Shown here: positions 45,405-57,833 of the stretch, in pieces
How positions within the stretch are numbered: position 1 is the stretch's first letter
Layout of the letters: each line of letters starts with the position of its first letter
NCBI GenBank assembly: GCA_039602395.1
Contig: JBCNJP010000003.1
Location: forward strand, 70,529,917 to 70,593,916
Source: Deinandra increscens subsp. villosa
Lineage: Eukaryota; Streptophyta; Magnoliopsida; Asterales; Asteraceae
DNA: 64,000 bases
Direction: 5' to 3'
Notes under the pieces: model-generated
What the model was told of the DNA's origin: nothing
Databases searched by the model: none
Seen by the model: the letters and a program-made list of their open reading frames with translations, nothing else
Position numbers and translations under genes: made by a program

Positions 45405-47118
45405 TATAGAAAGAAAGGATCCTCGATCAGGTTGAGCTTGGAACTTCGAAGTTAGAATAAGGTCTAGAATAATTAGAAAAACTTATCCAAATAAAAAAGG
45501 AACAATAATAAATAGTAAAGAGAAGTTCGAGTTTATACAGACTTATCAACAAATAAAAGTTCGAATAGAAGAATTATAAATAAAGAGTAATCTAAGTATT
45601 AGAATTATACATATTAAATAAAGTTATCAAACTCTATTTGACTTGTAGATCACGTAGAACTCTTTTTCAGTTGACCTAAATCTGCTGGGTGTTGCAATTG
45701 TATTACCATATTGACGGATACTGTTAAAAAGACACTAAAAAATAAAAACAAAAATAAAAAAAAAGTTTGAACTATATTTTTTCAAAATTTAAAGGGAAGT
45801 ATAACAACTAAAATTGATAGCACCTTATGTTTTTTAAGGCCACATAAGATGGGCTCGAGGTACAAGTTTATTGATACCGGAAAACCGTCTTGTGGGCGCT
45901 TTAAAATACAAATAATCCGCCATCTAAAAACTATTGTTTCAAACTAAAATACTAACGCTTTCATTATTTCACACGAAAACTACACAATCTCCCAATCTTT
46001 TCATCAAAAAATGGAATCTATCATGCCTCCCAAGTATATATTTGCATTTTGAAAATGCGAAATGAATCGTGCGCTACAACAATCAATCGCGCGCATCAAC
46101 AATCATAGCAACCACAAGATTCTTAACTAATTACTCGACAATATTTTCAACTAAAAAGTAGCAACAATTTTCACCGGGATACCTTTTACAATAACCTCAA
46201 CTAGATTTTAACCCACAATGCGATAGCTTTTTACAAGTATCCGACGTCACACAAGTCACTTATGCAAGGTACTTTGTGTACTAATTATTTGTGAAAAGTT
46301 TATTTAATCTAAAAGGCTAAGAAGGATTTGAGGATACTAAATTTGTTATTAAGATATAGTTAATGGTTAAATTTAAATTGGTGGAGAAAAATATAGAGGG
46401 ACAATTTTAGTTTTTGCCATTTTTGTTGTTTTTAACAAGTTTCCCAAAATTTTCAACCGTTCCTAACTTTTATATACGATTATTATTATTAAAAAAATAC
46501 ACCATAAAAATAAACATTTTTTTATCTTGAAAACGAGTACAGTGTTGTAATATATAAAATTAAAAAAGTTATGTTTTTCAGCTCTTTGGGTTTTCTATTA
46601 CGCCATTGTGTATTTTTGCTCGTCATTGTGTTTTTTGCTCGTCGTTGTGTTTTTTTGCTCGTCTTTGTATCTCTCTTTTAGTTATTGTTTTTTTTCTTCT
46701 AAAATTAGCTATTGTAAACAACATAATTGTAAAATAACATCATTGCGTATTTCTAATATGTAAAACACAATAATAAAATAATAACAAAATTTTCTATTAC
46801 TTAAAAGAACAATAACAAAATAACACGAAATTACTTAAAACATAAAATACAATGATGAATACATATTACACAATGACCTGACACATAAGACATAATAATC
46901 TGAATTTAAGAAACACAATGACCAAAATACCACACATGTAAATAAATAAAAAGACATGCGTATGACCCTAAGTCTTCTTATACTTTTTAGATTTAAAAGA
47001 CTTCTTATTTTAAACTAACTCATTATTTTATTATTGTTTGTGAAGATTGTTGATCGAATCCTGAATCGTTATAATAAATAAACAGATAATATATTAAACA
47101 TTACCTGTTGTAGATCGC
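45405..47118. other. AT-rich spacer with minisatellite
   Basis: No gene recognised. A 19-20-bp unit with the core TTTTTGCTCGTC is repeated three times at 46605-46663. Confidence 0.6.
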
Positions 47119-50100
47119 CGACGTGAGTGATGCTAGTAAAGAATCCATCTTGTACTCTGATTGATCGAGTTCCCATTTAGGGTGTACAGTTAGGATGGTG
47201 AAGGTGGATGAGGTCCACAAATTGTAGAGAGGCAGAGAGAGAGTCTCAAAGAATAGAGAGAGAGAGAGAGATTAAGGTGTTAACTCTCTGCCTATTACCT
47301 CTATTTATACACCCAAGGGGAAACCCTAATTATGTCTAGTAAGGGCAATTACATCCATCAAATAAATGCCAATTAGGAAACTTAGGGGTTTAAATTAGGT
47401 CAATAATTTTATAAGATAAATGAATATTCGGCTATTTAATGAATATATGTCTATAATTATGAGATTATATATATATTCTAACATTCTCCCACTTGGCCGA
47501 GTAATAATTTATAATGAGCTATTAGATAAGCCTGATCAGGTGTTAATGCTCATTTCAATTTTAAACCCAGAATTGCAGCAGAAAAATACAGTCATAGAAT
47601 TGATTATTGACAAGAATAAGCCCTTAACGTTGATTTGTATATAAACTGTCTATATGTCCTAGTTAGGCATGCGTAACATATTTAGAGACAACAAATCAAA
47701 ACGGATGAGGATATAATAATTAGTCATTCATATTGTGATATGCTTGGTCGTTAGTAAACCTCGTCTGCATTATGAGCTCTTAGAAAAGACTTATGAGGAT
47801 AGACCTTAAGTTATAGGATCCTCTAAGCATATCATGAATGTTTTCAATACAAGGACTTAGTTTCCTCTATTTGTTCTTAAATGAACAATAATCTTGTATT
47901 GAAAATTTAATGCAGCTCCACTCAAAACTGTTATTGTTCCAAGAGATTAGGGTAGCTGAGTTTATCACAGTAAGTCGTCAATATGTTATATTGGATTTAC
48001 GGAATTATGAGTCTGCTGATAAATTTACCAACAACATCCAGTGGCAAATTACGTCATAATAACTTAGGTTGTTGTTATCAGTTTCTTATGACTCCTCAAT
48101 GATCCATTAGATAAATCTGTCTACAGACATAAGGATATACCCCTGAGTTGACATTTCATATCCTTTTAATAAAATAAAGTCAAAATTTAGAGATAGTCAA
48201 CTATTTTAAGTTTTCTCGCTTCTTCTATAGTTCAAATTATAGTCTTTCGTTTCTTATAGATATTGAAATGCCATCTTAGATGCTTTATGATGCACTAACT
48301 TAGGAAATGATTTTCATCATTTCTAGTATTTCAGCAATGAAGGAAATATCTTAAAACGAGTATAGACTTGAACATAAGATTTAATTACTTGAACCTTTAT
48401 TAGTAATCTCCTTTAGTTACTTACAGACTAAGAGCAACGTTGCATGTTGTAATGTTCAACACATGCTTAAATCTAATAAGACTTAATTAATGTCTTATTA
48501 TTTTGATCTCGATGTATTTTGATGCTTATTGTATAAGAAGCATCTTCAAGACTTCAATGTCAAAATTATGCGAGAATAAGTCGCTTTGACTCATGCAACA
48601 AAACTAACATATTACTTGCCTAAAATAATGTATATAAGGACAAGTGTTGTATTAGTTGCTCCCACTCATCTTAAGGTATGCCCAATTTATCCACTTATTC
48701 TTGATGAAGAATTGTTACATTTATAGCTTCATCAAATTTTAAATTCAATTGTAAATTTTCAGGCTTCAAACCTTAAGTTTAGTTTATGAACATGTCTTCA
48801 TGTTAAGTGAGTATTAAGGAAAGATATTTTATAAGGCCGTTAAATGTCACTCGTAATTATGAGTGAGTAATAAGGACAATGATTATCTCTCAAAGAACCC
48901 TTTAGAAAAGGAATTCTTAACTTGTTAATAGCCTTTAGAAACCAACAATTTATAACGTTTAATTTCTCCTTTCGGATTTCAGTTTAGTTATGGAAAACTA
49001 AATCTCTAACGTTATTATGATTTAGGGAGTTAAGCTCATTAATAATAGCTTTATTCCATCAGATGATTTGATTGATTGCTAATAATGGCTTTTAGTACAA
49101 AAGATATGATTAGTAATCTTTCCAATATCCATGTGAGCTTTATTAAGGTAGGTTCATAATCATCAAAGTTAATAGGAAACTTCATACCTTGATGACTTAC
49201 TAAGCTGGATCTAACGAGTTGAAGCAAAACATTAATAGTTTCATAGATTTCCTCTTCATAATTTAAGTCAGGTATATTAAGAGTAACATTATTTTCTAAG
49301 TGTGTGGTAGTGGATCAATGTTATGGTAGCATGGTGTACAAGAGGTGTAATCGGAGTTAAATTCAGAGATTAAATTTAACTTGATCTCTCCCCCCGCCTC
49401 TTGTACTTTTAGGCAAGTCATGGGTTAAGGACTTTTCACTGGTCCCACTGACCTCAGAAGACAAGTCATAGATAAGGACTTGGACTACTCACACTAATCT
49501 TAGAATTCCTGAGGAACTTGGCATGCAACATGCTTAGTGTAGAGGTTTTTTAAGGTTTAATTACGGCTAATAACTAATCATATCGTTTATACTTGGTGGC
49601 CTTTATATCCAGATTTCAGAAAGAATTTTAGGGACATTTTAGGTAACCTTGTTTAGCATATGAGTTGTTGTGTTTAGAGCCTTGGTCTATAGGAATAGAT
49701 GTATAACTTAGATGACATATTTGTTATCATGTTTATAAGGATACTTAGATGCATAACTTAATGATGTATCTTTAGAAGTACCATACATGATCTACTGGTT
49801 CACACTACTATGATCCTAATGGATTTGAGAGTGTTACCATTATTTATATGTCAATCTTAGTATTAATCTCTTAGATCTAATCTCACAACTTTTATTTTAT
49901 GGTTAAGTTGATTTTCAAATTTATCCTTAAAAGTTTAAGGTGAGAAAGATGTTTCTCCTTAATTAAGTACAAGAATAAATAATCAGTTATGTGAGTGATA
50001 AATGACTTATGCCCGGATAAGATCCACTAATATGTTTGAGTTTTGGTAAGTTAGAACTCTTAGTTGAACCTTGTATATTCCTTTAACACATGTATTTTCT

Positions 50101-50493
50101 TTGTTAAATTCTCACTTTATGTGATAACAAAGATTTTGAACATTTATTATCTAGTTGTATTTTATAAAGATTTCAATCCACGTAAGGACAACTAGATAAG
50201 TATAACCAACACTTTGAGAGTTAAAATAATAGTAACATTGTCATATTTATGTGAAACCTTATAACCGTAGATGTCTTACTTTAGTAGTGATACTAAGTTC
50301 CAAGTGATGTTGGAACATGTTAAGGTATCATAAAGTGTAGTACATTGATAGATTTTCACTGACGTGAGCGCTGCTAGTAAAGAATCCATCTTGTACTCTG
50401 ATTGATCGAGTTCCCCTTTAGGGTGTACAGTTAGGATGGTGAAGGTGGATGAGGTCCACGAATTGTAGAGAGGCAGAGAGAGAGTCTCAAAAA

Positions 50494-50527
<34 letters not shown>

Positions 50528-50737
50528 AGGTGTTAACTCTCTGCCTATTACCTCTATTTATACACCCAAGGGGAAACCCTAATTATGTCTAGTAAGGGCA
50601 ATTACGTCTATCAAAAAATGCCAATAGGAAACTTAGGGGTTTAAATTAGGTCAATAATCTTATAAGATAAATGAATATTTGGCCATTTAATAATGAATAT
50701 ATGTATATAATTATAAGATTATATATATATTCTAACA
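47119..50737 (-). mobile_element. Non-coding LTR element (LARD/TRIM-like)
   Basis: The LTRs are 47119-47483 (365 bp) and 50360-50737 (378 bp). They differ at about a dozen positions plus indels, mainly the length of a (GA)n tract. A PPT-like CCAAGTGGGAGAA on the minus strand (47484-47496) fixes the orientation. The 2.9-kb interior has no ORF above about 74 codons and no recognised domain. The PPT matches that of the copia at 14769-20951, so a copia partner is plausible. No target duplication could be matched (ATCGC versus AAGAT), and no standard PBS was found. Confidence 0.75.
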
Positions 50738-51009
50738 AAGATAAGTAAAGAGAGTCGTAATACTTATTCCTGATGTTTGTATTGTGTGTCCGTTTGCTAT
50801 ACAATGAATTGCCTATTTATATGTGCTAGAGCGAATGATGACATCATATGAGCCCGAGGAACAATATTTTTCAGGCATCAAAAACCTCCTAGAAACACAT
50901 CTCCGGCTCCGGATCAGACGAATATAACGGAAATCCCTCTTTCTTAGCCAGTCACTAAATATACTGATATGGTAACTGAATACCAACTTCTATCATGAGA
51001 CCTTATATA

Positions 51010-51528
51010 TCCTTCCCATGGGATGTAAGTGGCCAGTCCTCCTTCAGGCATGATCACTCTCTATGCGGGTTGGTTCACGGGTTGTAACTTCAGAACTTCG
51101 GTGACCACCTTTACTATAAAAATCTTGAAGTTTTATGGGACCCACCTATCTCAAGTTCATGCCATGGGAACGGCTAGAAGTACCTTCTTTGAATTTTGTT
51201 CCCGCGCTCGTCTTTAGAATCCATCTGTGGCTCAGTATGTTTTATCGGCTAGTAGTCAAGGATAGCTGGTACTCCTTTAGCAAGCGTACCGGGGTGATTG
51301 ACCACGCGAATGAGATGACCAAAAGTCTCAAATACTGGAAGGAGAGATTCTTCTATGTGTCGGTGCATGTTGTTCCCCCTGATATGGGTTTTCGTTCAGT
51401 TAAAACCCCAATACATATAATCCTCCTCCAGATCTTCGCCATCGTGGGTTCAAATTCTTCCGAAACATGCACTTCTTGCTGTTGGGATGAGTCGAGTCCG
51501 GAAACTTCCTCAGCGTATCCTCGTATAT
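51010..51528 (+). pseudogene. 'Transposase (putative) gypsy type' domain relic, 5' part
   Basis: Two frames carry the match. One gives LYAGWFTGCNFRTSVTTF and ILKFYGTHLSQVHAMG, then FFEFCSRA. The other gives FYRLVVKDSWYSFSKR and KSLKYWKERFFYV. This order resembles the domain of unknown function annotated as gypsy-type transposase (PF04195 by memory), found in extra ORFs of plant gypsy elements. A frameshift lies near 51190. The ORF seems to resume after the solo LTR at 60206. Confidence 0.65.
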
Positions 51529-51559
51529 TGTAACACCCATGTATAATTTGATGTCAAAC

Positions 51560-51920
51560 TGTTGATACTAGATACGTGCGTCGTGTGAAGTATCGAGTTA
51601 CATCAAGTCAAAGAACAAGTTTAAGACAAAGGTTGACAGGCCGAACCTGGTCCGAACCTGAGGTTCGGACCTGCCAAACTCAGAGTTCGGATGGAGTTCG
51701 GCCAGTGACTATATATAGTGTGTTTGTTCTTTGTATTCAGTAGTTCTGAGGGTGAGCGATTTCAGTTAAGTGTGTGTTTCTAAGGTGTTGTCTCTATGTC
51801 AAGTTTCTGAGTGTTAGACTGATTGTAATTGCATCTTTGATCAATAAAACAATCGGTTAATTACGTTTTGATCTCCAAGTAGCTAGATTGAGTAGACGAT
51901 CCAATGCTCTCGCATTTTTA
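51560..51920 (+). repeat. 5' LTR of element 2
   Basis: It begins TGTTGATACTAG; the terminal CA has mutated to TA. The palindrome CCGAACCTGAGGTTCGG (51652-51668) precedes a TATATATA box at about 51710. Confidence 0.92.
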
Positions 51921-52139
51921 GGTGGTATCAGAGGTTTCTGGTTCATTCTACTGATCTGTGGTTGCTATTTGCGAAGTTTTTGAAATGTTTTGGTTTTTCT
52001 TGAGTGTGTTTACGTGTTCTTGATCATTTCTATCGAGTTTTCTGTGTCAAACTTGTTCCTAAATCATTCCTTATCATTTTTCCTGTCCGACTGCTGCAAA
52101 TCTCGACAAATTCTGTTCAAATTCGAGCGTTTTAGAAAA

Positions 52140-52450
52140 ATAAGTTTGAGGTTTGGACTGTTCAGGTCAGGTTCGGACTAACCGCTCCGAAGTCTAAGTT
52201 CGGACGGAGTTCGGCCATATTTCGGAGTGTGTTCGGTCCAAGTTCGGTTAGAGTTCGGAATCTAATCGTGTTCCGTAGGAGTTCGGTGACCAGCTGGTGT
52301 TTCGGAAAGAATTCGGGCGAGTTCGGAACGAGTTCGGTATTAGTTCGGACAGAGTTCGGAGTTTTGTTTGAAGTTCGGATTTTCGATTGAGGTTCAGAAG
52401 GAGTTCGGAACAAGTTCGGAACACAGATTTAGGTTCGGATAGAGTTTGGA
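52140..52450 (+). promoter_or_regulatory. GTTCGG-rich leader of element 2
   Basis: Fifteen same-strand GTTCGG hexamers by hand count, at spacings different from those in element 1. The density is conserved while individual positions are not. Confidence 0.6.
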
Positions 52451-52476
52451 CAATCAGAATTTTAAACTTTTCAACG

Positions 52477-55400
52477 ATGTCGGAATATCAAGAATTTGCC
52501 GCTATGCAGAGCGCAATGCAGACCATGATGAACTTTGATAACAAAATTGGAACAAGTCAGAAAGTTCCCAAGTTGTTGAAGTTAGAAGATTATCAGAATT
52601 GGAAGCAACTTTTTTTGGCTTATATAAGTACGAATGATATCGATTTCTGGATTCCGATCAATAAACTTTATCAACATCCGACTGATCAAGGAGATTTCAA
52701 GGAAGTTGATACCTTCGATATTGCTGAAAGGAAATCGTACGAGCTTGAACAAAAGGCTTTCGGTTATCTTACAATGGCATTACCCACTGAGTTGCTTCAT
52801 CAATTTATTACTTGTAAGAAATCTAAGCAATTGTGGGATGCTCTATCAGCAAGATGTGAGGGTAATGATGATTACAAGAAGAGTCGGAAGAAAGTGTTGA
52901 ATAAAGAATTTGATAATTTTCAACATTATGACAATGAGAACATTACTGCTCTTGTTTCAAGATTTTCACATTTGATTAGTAAATTGAAGGTTGTTGGAAC
53001 TGATTTGAAGGAGAAGATTATGGAAGCGTTGCCTGAAAAGTGGGAGAACTATGTTTTGCTGGTCACTCATGATAAAGAATATTCTACGTTAACATTTCAC
53101 GAGCTTACTGGAAAACTTTATGCTCGGGAAATGGAAATGTTAAACTCTAAGAAGTCAACTGCTACTTCACAAAATCCTGAGTTGTATCATGGTGAGAATA
53201 CAGCAAGTATGAATGCTAAAGCTAAGCCAAATCTGAGTTCTGCACCTAGTGTTGCTTTCATGGCTGGAGTTTCTGGAAATTCTGATAACAATTCTTCACG
53301 AGGGTGTAGCTTTACAATTCCAAATTCATCAAGTCAAAATGCTTTTTCTGCTGAATCAATGGATGATTATGCCAAAATGATTGCTGCTTTAATTTCATCA
53401 TCTTTTGGCTTGGTTATCAAAAATGTTGCTGATGCAAAATTAACAAGGGATGATCTTGATGCTCTTGATGCTCTTGATGATGATCAATTGACTGAATTGG
53501 ATATTTCTTGGCAATATGCTATGCTGAGTCAAAGATCAAAGAAATTTTTCAAGAAGCATGGAAAAACTACTTCTGATTTTAATGAGAAATTAGGTTTTGA
53601 CAAGTCAAAGTTAAAATGTTATAAATGTTCAAAGCTTGGACATTTTGCCAAAGAATGTCAACAAGCACAAAGTAGCAAGCCTGGTTTTTATCAACCATCT
53701 TCCAGTAACACAAGCAAGATAACTGCTTTAACAGTTCAACATGATGCTTTTTATGATTGGGGTAAACAGTTTGGGTATGATTCATCCGCTTTAATATTAA
53801 CTCATATTCAACAAGACGATTATTGTTCTGATACTAATTCAGATACAAGTTCAACACCAATTTCCTATGAATCTGCTGAAAATTTGGGGAGTTTGTTGAA
53901 AGAAAATGCTTCGTTGTTGAATAAAATTCAAAAGCTTTATGAGGAATTCAATTTGGTTAATTCAGATTTGAAGATTTCTAAAGAACATGAGAAGTAGTTG
54001 GTTTTGAAGAATGAATGTTTAACAACCGAGATCAAATTGTTGAATAAAGTTTTAGAGATTTCTAAACAAGATAGAAAGAGTGTTGAAGCTGCAAAAACAA
54101 AGGTTTGTGAAGAAAGGGATGAGTTGGTTAAAGAAGTTAAGAAATGGAAGGATGAAGCAGAGGATGCTGCTACTGATTTTCAGAATTTATTTGACAAGTC
54201 CAAAATCAAGCTTAATCTGTTTACCAAGAATGCTGAAGAATCTGCTGCTAAGATTGAAGCATATCAAGGTGACATGGAAAAGTTGTTAGATGAGAAGCGG
54301 GAAATGGTTAGTGTGAATAAAGTTCAAACAGTGAATCTGGAGATTCAAAAGCGCAATGAAGATAAATTAAAAAAGGAATTGTTTGAGGGAATGGAAAATC
54401 TTCACATGCAAAAATTTGAAACACACAAAGTTGCAAAGCGATTGATAGCTAATGAGAAAGAGTTAGCTGAAGCTCAAAAGCAAATTTCTGATCTCAAGAT
54501 TCAAGTTATTGATACTAATCGATTGCTAAACAATGTTTCAAATTCTCAAGTGTTTACATGCTTTTTAGCTAATGATGCTAATTTTGAGAAGATGTTCGAT
54601 AAAACTGCATCACCCCCTGCTCATATCAAAGAAGCTTTCAAAGAAGTGAAAGAGAAGGTTGAAGAGTTTGATTATTCAAAGGTTTCATCATCTAATTCTC
54701 AGGAAGAGAAGGTTTGTGCAGAACAAGAAAAACAAGAAGAATAAGAAGAAGAAGGGAAAGAAATCTGAGATTCCTCCGGCTCCAAAATTTGTTTCTGGTT
54801 CATCGTCTACTGACAATGAGAAATCTGCTACTTCAAGTGACAAGATTCGTTATCAAACTGAATTTAATGAGACGATCTTCTTTGAAAAGACAAATCTTAA
54901 AGATATCAAAGCTGAATTTTCTAAGTTGGTGAAGGATAGACACCAGAATTCTAATTCTGAGGAGAAAATTGTTGGAAAACATGTTGGTCTGGGCTTTAAA
55001 GCAAAGAATGTGATAGCTGAGGAGGTTCCAGTATCATCATCCCAAGAAGAAATTGAAGATGAAACAAGTGAAGAAGGAAGTTTTTAAAGCTGAGAAGGTT
55101 CAACCGGAGCGTTTCTACAAGCTCAAAGGTTCCTACCAAATTTTCTCCGACAAAGAGTTTCCTCTTCATTGTGTCGATGCTCGGAAAATCTTCGAAGTTT
55201 TTGAGAAGAAGGTTGATTCAAGAACCTTGAAGAATCAAACTGCTAAATGTTCTTCTGATGGTTCTTATTCTCTAAGCCCAGCATCCAAATGGGTGCATGA
55301 TCATCGCTGACAGGTATATGATTCTATCCCTAATCATGCTCGAGATATTCATGTTTGTTGTTCTTCGCAGGTACCTCAAAAGTGGGACAAAACAAAACGA

Positions 55401-55604
55401 ATATGTTATATTTTCCGCCGACCAGGGCATATGGCAAACGATTGTCCACTACCTGCTGATTCACCTCAGCGGTTTCACAAGAAACCAGTTTTTGGTAAAC
55501 CTGCCAAACCAAAGTTCTTTAATGAACACGACAGAGTTTTTGATGAATGTGAACCTACATTCTTTCTAGAAAAACGTTTTGTTCCTAAGTTTCAAATGGT
55601 TTAA
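52477..55604 (+). pseudogene. Gag-like gene of element 2, nonsense and frameshift mutated
   Basis: The ATG at 52477 (MSEYQEFAAMQ) is equivalent to element 1's start; an upstream in-frame ATG at 52387 lies in the leader and is unlikely. The gag core is complete here, including the 131 residues missing from element 1. Zinc knuckle CYKCSKLGHFAKEC starts at residue 381. A TAG at 53995-53997 interrupts the coiled coil. Frameshifts occur near 54700 and near 55050, and a TGA lies at 55308-55310. The last knuckle reads CYIFRRPGHMANDC, with its second Cys lost. A C-terminal tail (FDECEPTFFLEKRF) extends beyond element 1's end. Confidence 0.88.
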
Positions 55605-57472
55605 AATGTAGGTTCTTCATCACAGTCACTTGTGATTGATTCAGCAAAACTGAATTACCAAAACAATAACAATTTTGGAAACCAAAGGTGGTTTCTAAGC
55701 AAAATAAAGACACTGGTCGACCAGAAGCGATCCACTTCCGGTTATTAATGAACTAATTGGTTTGACCAGTGTGTAGGTACTTCTAGAAGACCTATTGACG
55801 ATTGAAAACTTGTTGATGGAGGAGTATTCTGTTTAACTTAAAGTTCATGATATATCTTTTAATCCTGAAAATTTTCAGAAAATTCTAAAACTGAAAGGTA
55901 TCCGTGTTGATTGATCACTTTTTCTTTCTTAAATTGATAAAAATAAAAAATAGCGTCGTGTTTTTGTAAAATGAAAATCCAAAAATAGAGTTTTCATTTT
56001 AAGGGGGAGAAATGCATGTAAGGGGGAGAAATATGAAAATGCATGTTATGGGTAGAAGGTGAATACATGCAAGAAGGTGAATACAAGCAAAATATATAAG
56101 GAAGGTGAATACGTGCACAATATAAAATTTTAAGAAATTGATCACTGGGAAATGATAGTACATTGGCTTACGTATCTGACTCATGGATAGAGTAGATGAA
56201 AGAGCTATAATATCATTGTTTGATATGTTTGGTAGGCTCGGCAAATCAGAAAGTATTCAGATGTGATATACCCTAAATACTAATGCTTGACCATGTGGAT
56301 AACATCTTGATGCGTATTTCATGACAAAAAGAAAATTAAGTGTGAAAAATAAAATGAGAAGTCACTTTGTATACATGTGTTCATTTTGCAAAGATTTAAA
56401 CTTGTTTGATTTTATTATTTTGTCAAATGATCGGATTTTCACTGTGTGCTCACAAGGCCGACCTGATTGTTGTTTGTTTGAGGTTCTGCTTTATTTTCTT
56501 GTTGTTTCGTGTAACTCACCGGACTTTCTCTGCGTCTACGGGAGTACCGACCTGATTGTTGTTGCGTTATACAATTTCAACTTGTTTTATTTTCTTTATT
56601 TTGTTAAATCCGAGGCCTTATCTGCGTATCGAAAGATCGACCTTAAGGTAGACGATTTAACATTCTTGTTTCTTTTTGCATGGAACACAGTTGACGATAT
56701 CCTGAAAATATTATACTTTGTGAAATTTCACAAGTGAAATCACACAAAAAGAAAAAAAACAATGTCTGAATATGTCTGATAGTGTGGGATACACTGGTCA
56801 AAGCAAATCTAATCAATACCTTAACATATCCAGATGTTATGAGTATGATTCTGCCTGAGTTTAAGATGGACAAATTATACCAGCAATCAGCATGACTTAT
56901 GTGCTTCAATTAGTTGAAATTAAAGTGTAGTTCAGTGTGTTATGACCAATATGATCCCATATAGTGATCTTTCTCATACTAAAAATAGTGTTTGATTCTG
57001 TATTGTATTTCATTTCATTTCAAGAAAAGTACAAAAAGATTTTTGGTGTGTTTTAGCATAAGTTTGAAAAATCAAAAAGATTTTAGGTTTATTTTGATAT
57101 AAACTTTCTAAAAGCCAAAAATATTTGTTTCTGCTTTATTTTCGATCTGAACAACACGTGATACAAAATCAAATTTTCAAAATCATATCTTAGAGTCTCA
57201 AAGAGACGTTTTGCGCCAAGATTATTTAAATGTTTGAGCAGGTTGCTAAAGTGCAAGATATCACAGCTTCACGTCTTCTGAAGCTGTTGATAAAGACCAG
57301 AGATACACTAAACATCATCAAGTATTCAAGATCAAGTTACGATGAAGTTGAAGAAGAGTTTGTTTGAAGCTTCATTTCATTGGACAAATGAATTCTACAC
57401 TTGAGAGGGAGATTGATTGAAGATACAGGTTTAAAGATGTTGAAGTGATACTGCACACAACGAGGGGGATCT
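55605..57472 (+). promoter_or_regulatory. Conserved 3' non-coding region of element 2 with three stem-loops
   Basis: Stem pairs are TCAAATGA 56423-56430 with TTGTTTGA 56474-56481 (two G-U pairs), GTGTAACTCA 56509-56518 with TGCGTTATAC 56563-56572 (one G-U, one mismatch), and GTTAAATC 56603-56610 with GATTTAAC 56654-56661 (perfect). Confidence 0.65.
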
Positions 57473-57833
57473 TGTTCATACCAGATATGTGCGTCGTGTG
57501 AAGTATCGAGTTACATCAAGTCAAATAACAAGTTCAAGGCAAAGGTTGACAGGCCGAACCTGGTCCGAACCTGAGGTTCGGACCTGCCGAACTCAGAGTT
57601 CGGATGGAGTTCGGCCAGTGAGTATATATAGTGTGTTTGTTCTTTGTATTTAGTAGTTCTGAGGGTGAGCGATTTCTGTTAAGTGTGTGTTTCTAAGGTG
57701 TACTCTCTGTGTCAAGTTTCTGAGTGTTAGACTGATTGTAATCGCATCTTTGATTAATAAAACAATCGGTTAATTACGTTTTGATCTCCAAATAGCTAGA
57801 TTGAGTAGACAATCCAATGCTCTCGCATTTTCA
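57473..57833 (+). repeat. 3' LTR of element 2
   Basis: 361 bp, beginning TGTTCATACC after a GAGGGGGATCT purine tract and ending GCATTTTCA. Confidence 0.92.

Larger units (their letters stand above)
51560..57833 (+). mobile_element. Gag-only LTR retrotransposon, element 2
   Basis: This 6,274-bp element has 361-bp LTRs (51560-51920, 57473-57833) with 18 hand-counted mismatches (5%), so it is older than element 1. Flanking pentamers are CAAAC and AAAAC, a target duplication with one change. The PBS at 51923-51934 (TGGTATCAGAGG) has one altered base. Gag is present but broken, and no pol sequence exists. Layout and 3' region match element 1. Confidence 0.92.

Noticed and set aside
47114..50742. 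Five-base target duplication of the non-coding LTR element
   Set aside because: Flanks ATCGC and AAGAT do not match; ends may be misplaced or the flanks rearranged.
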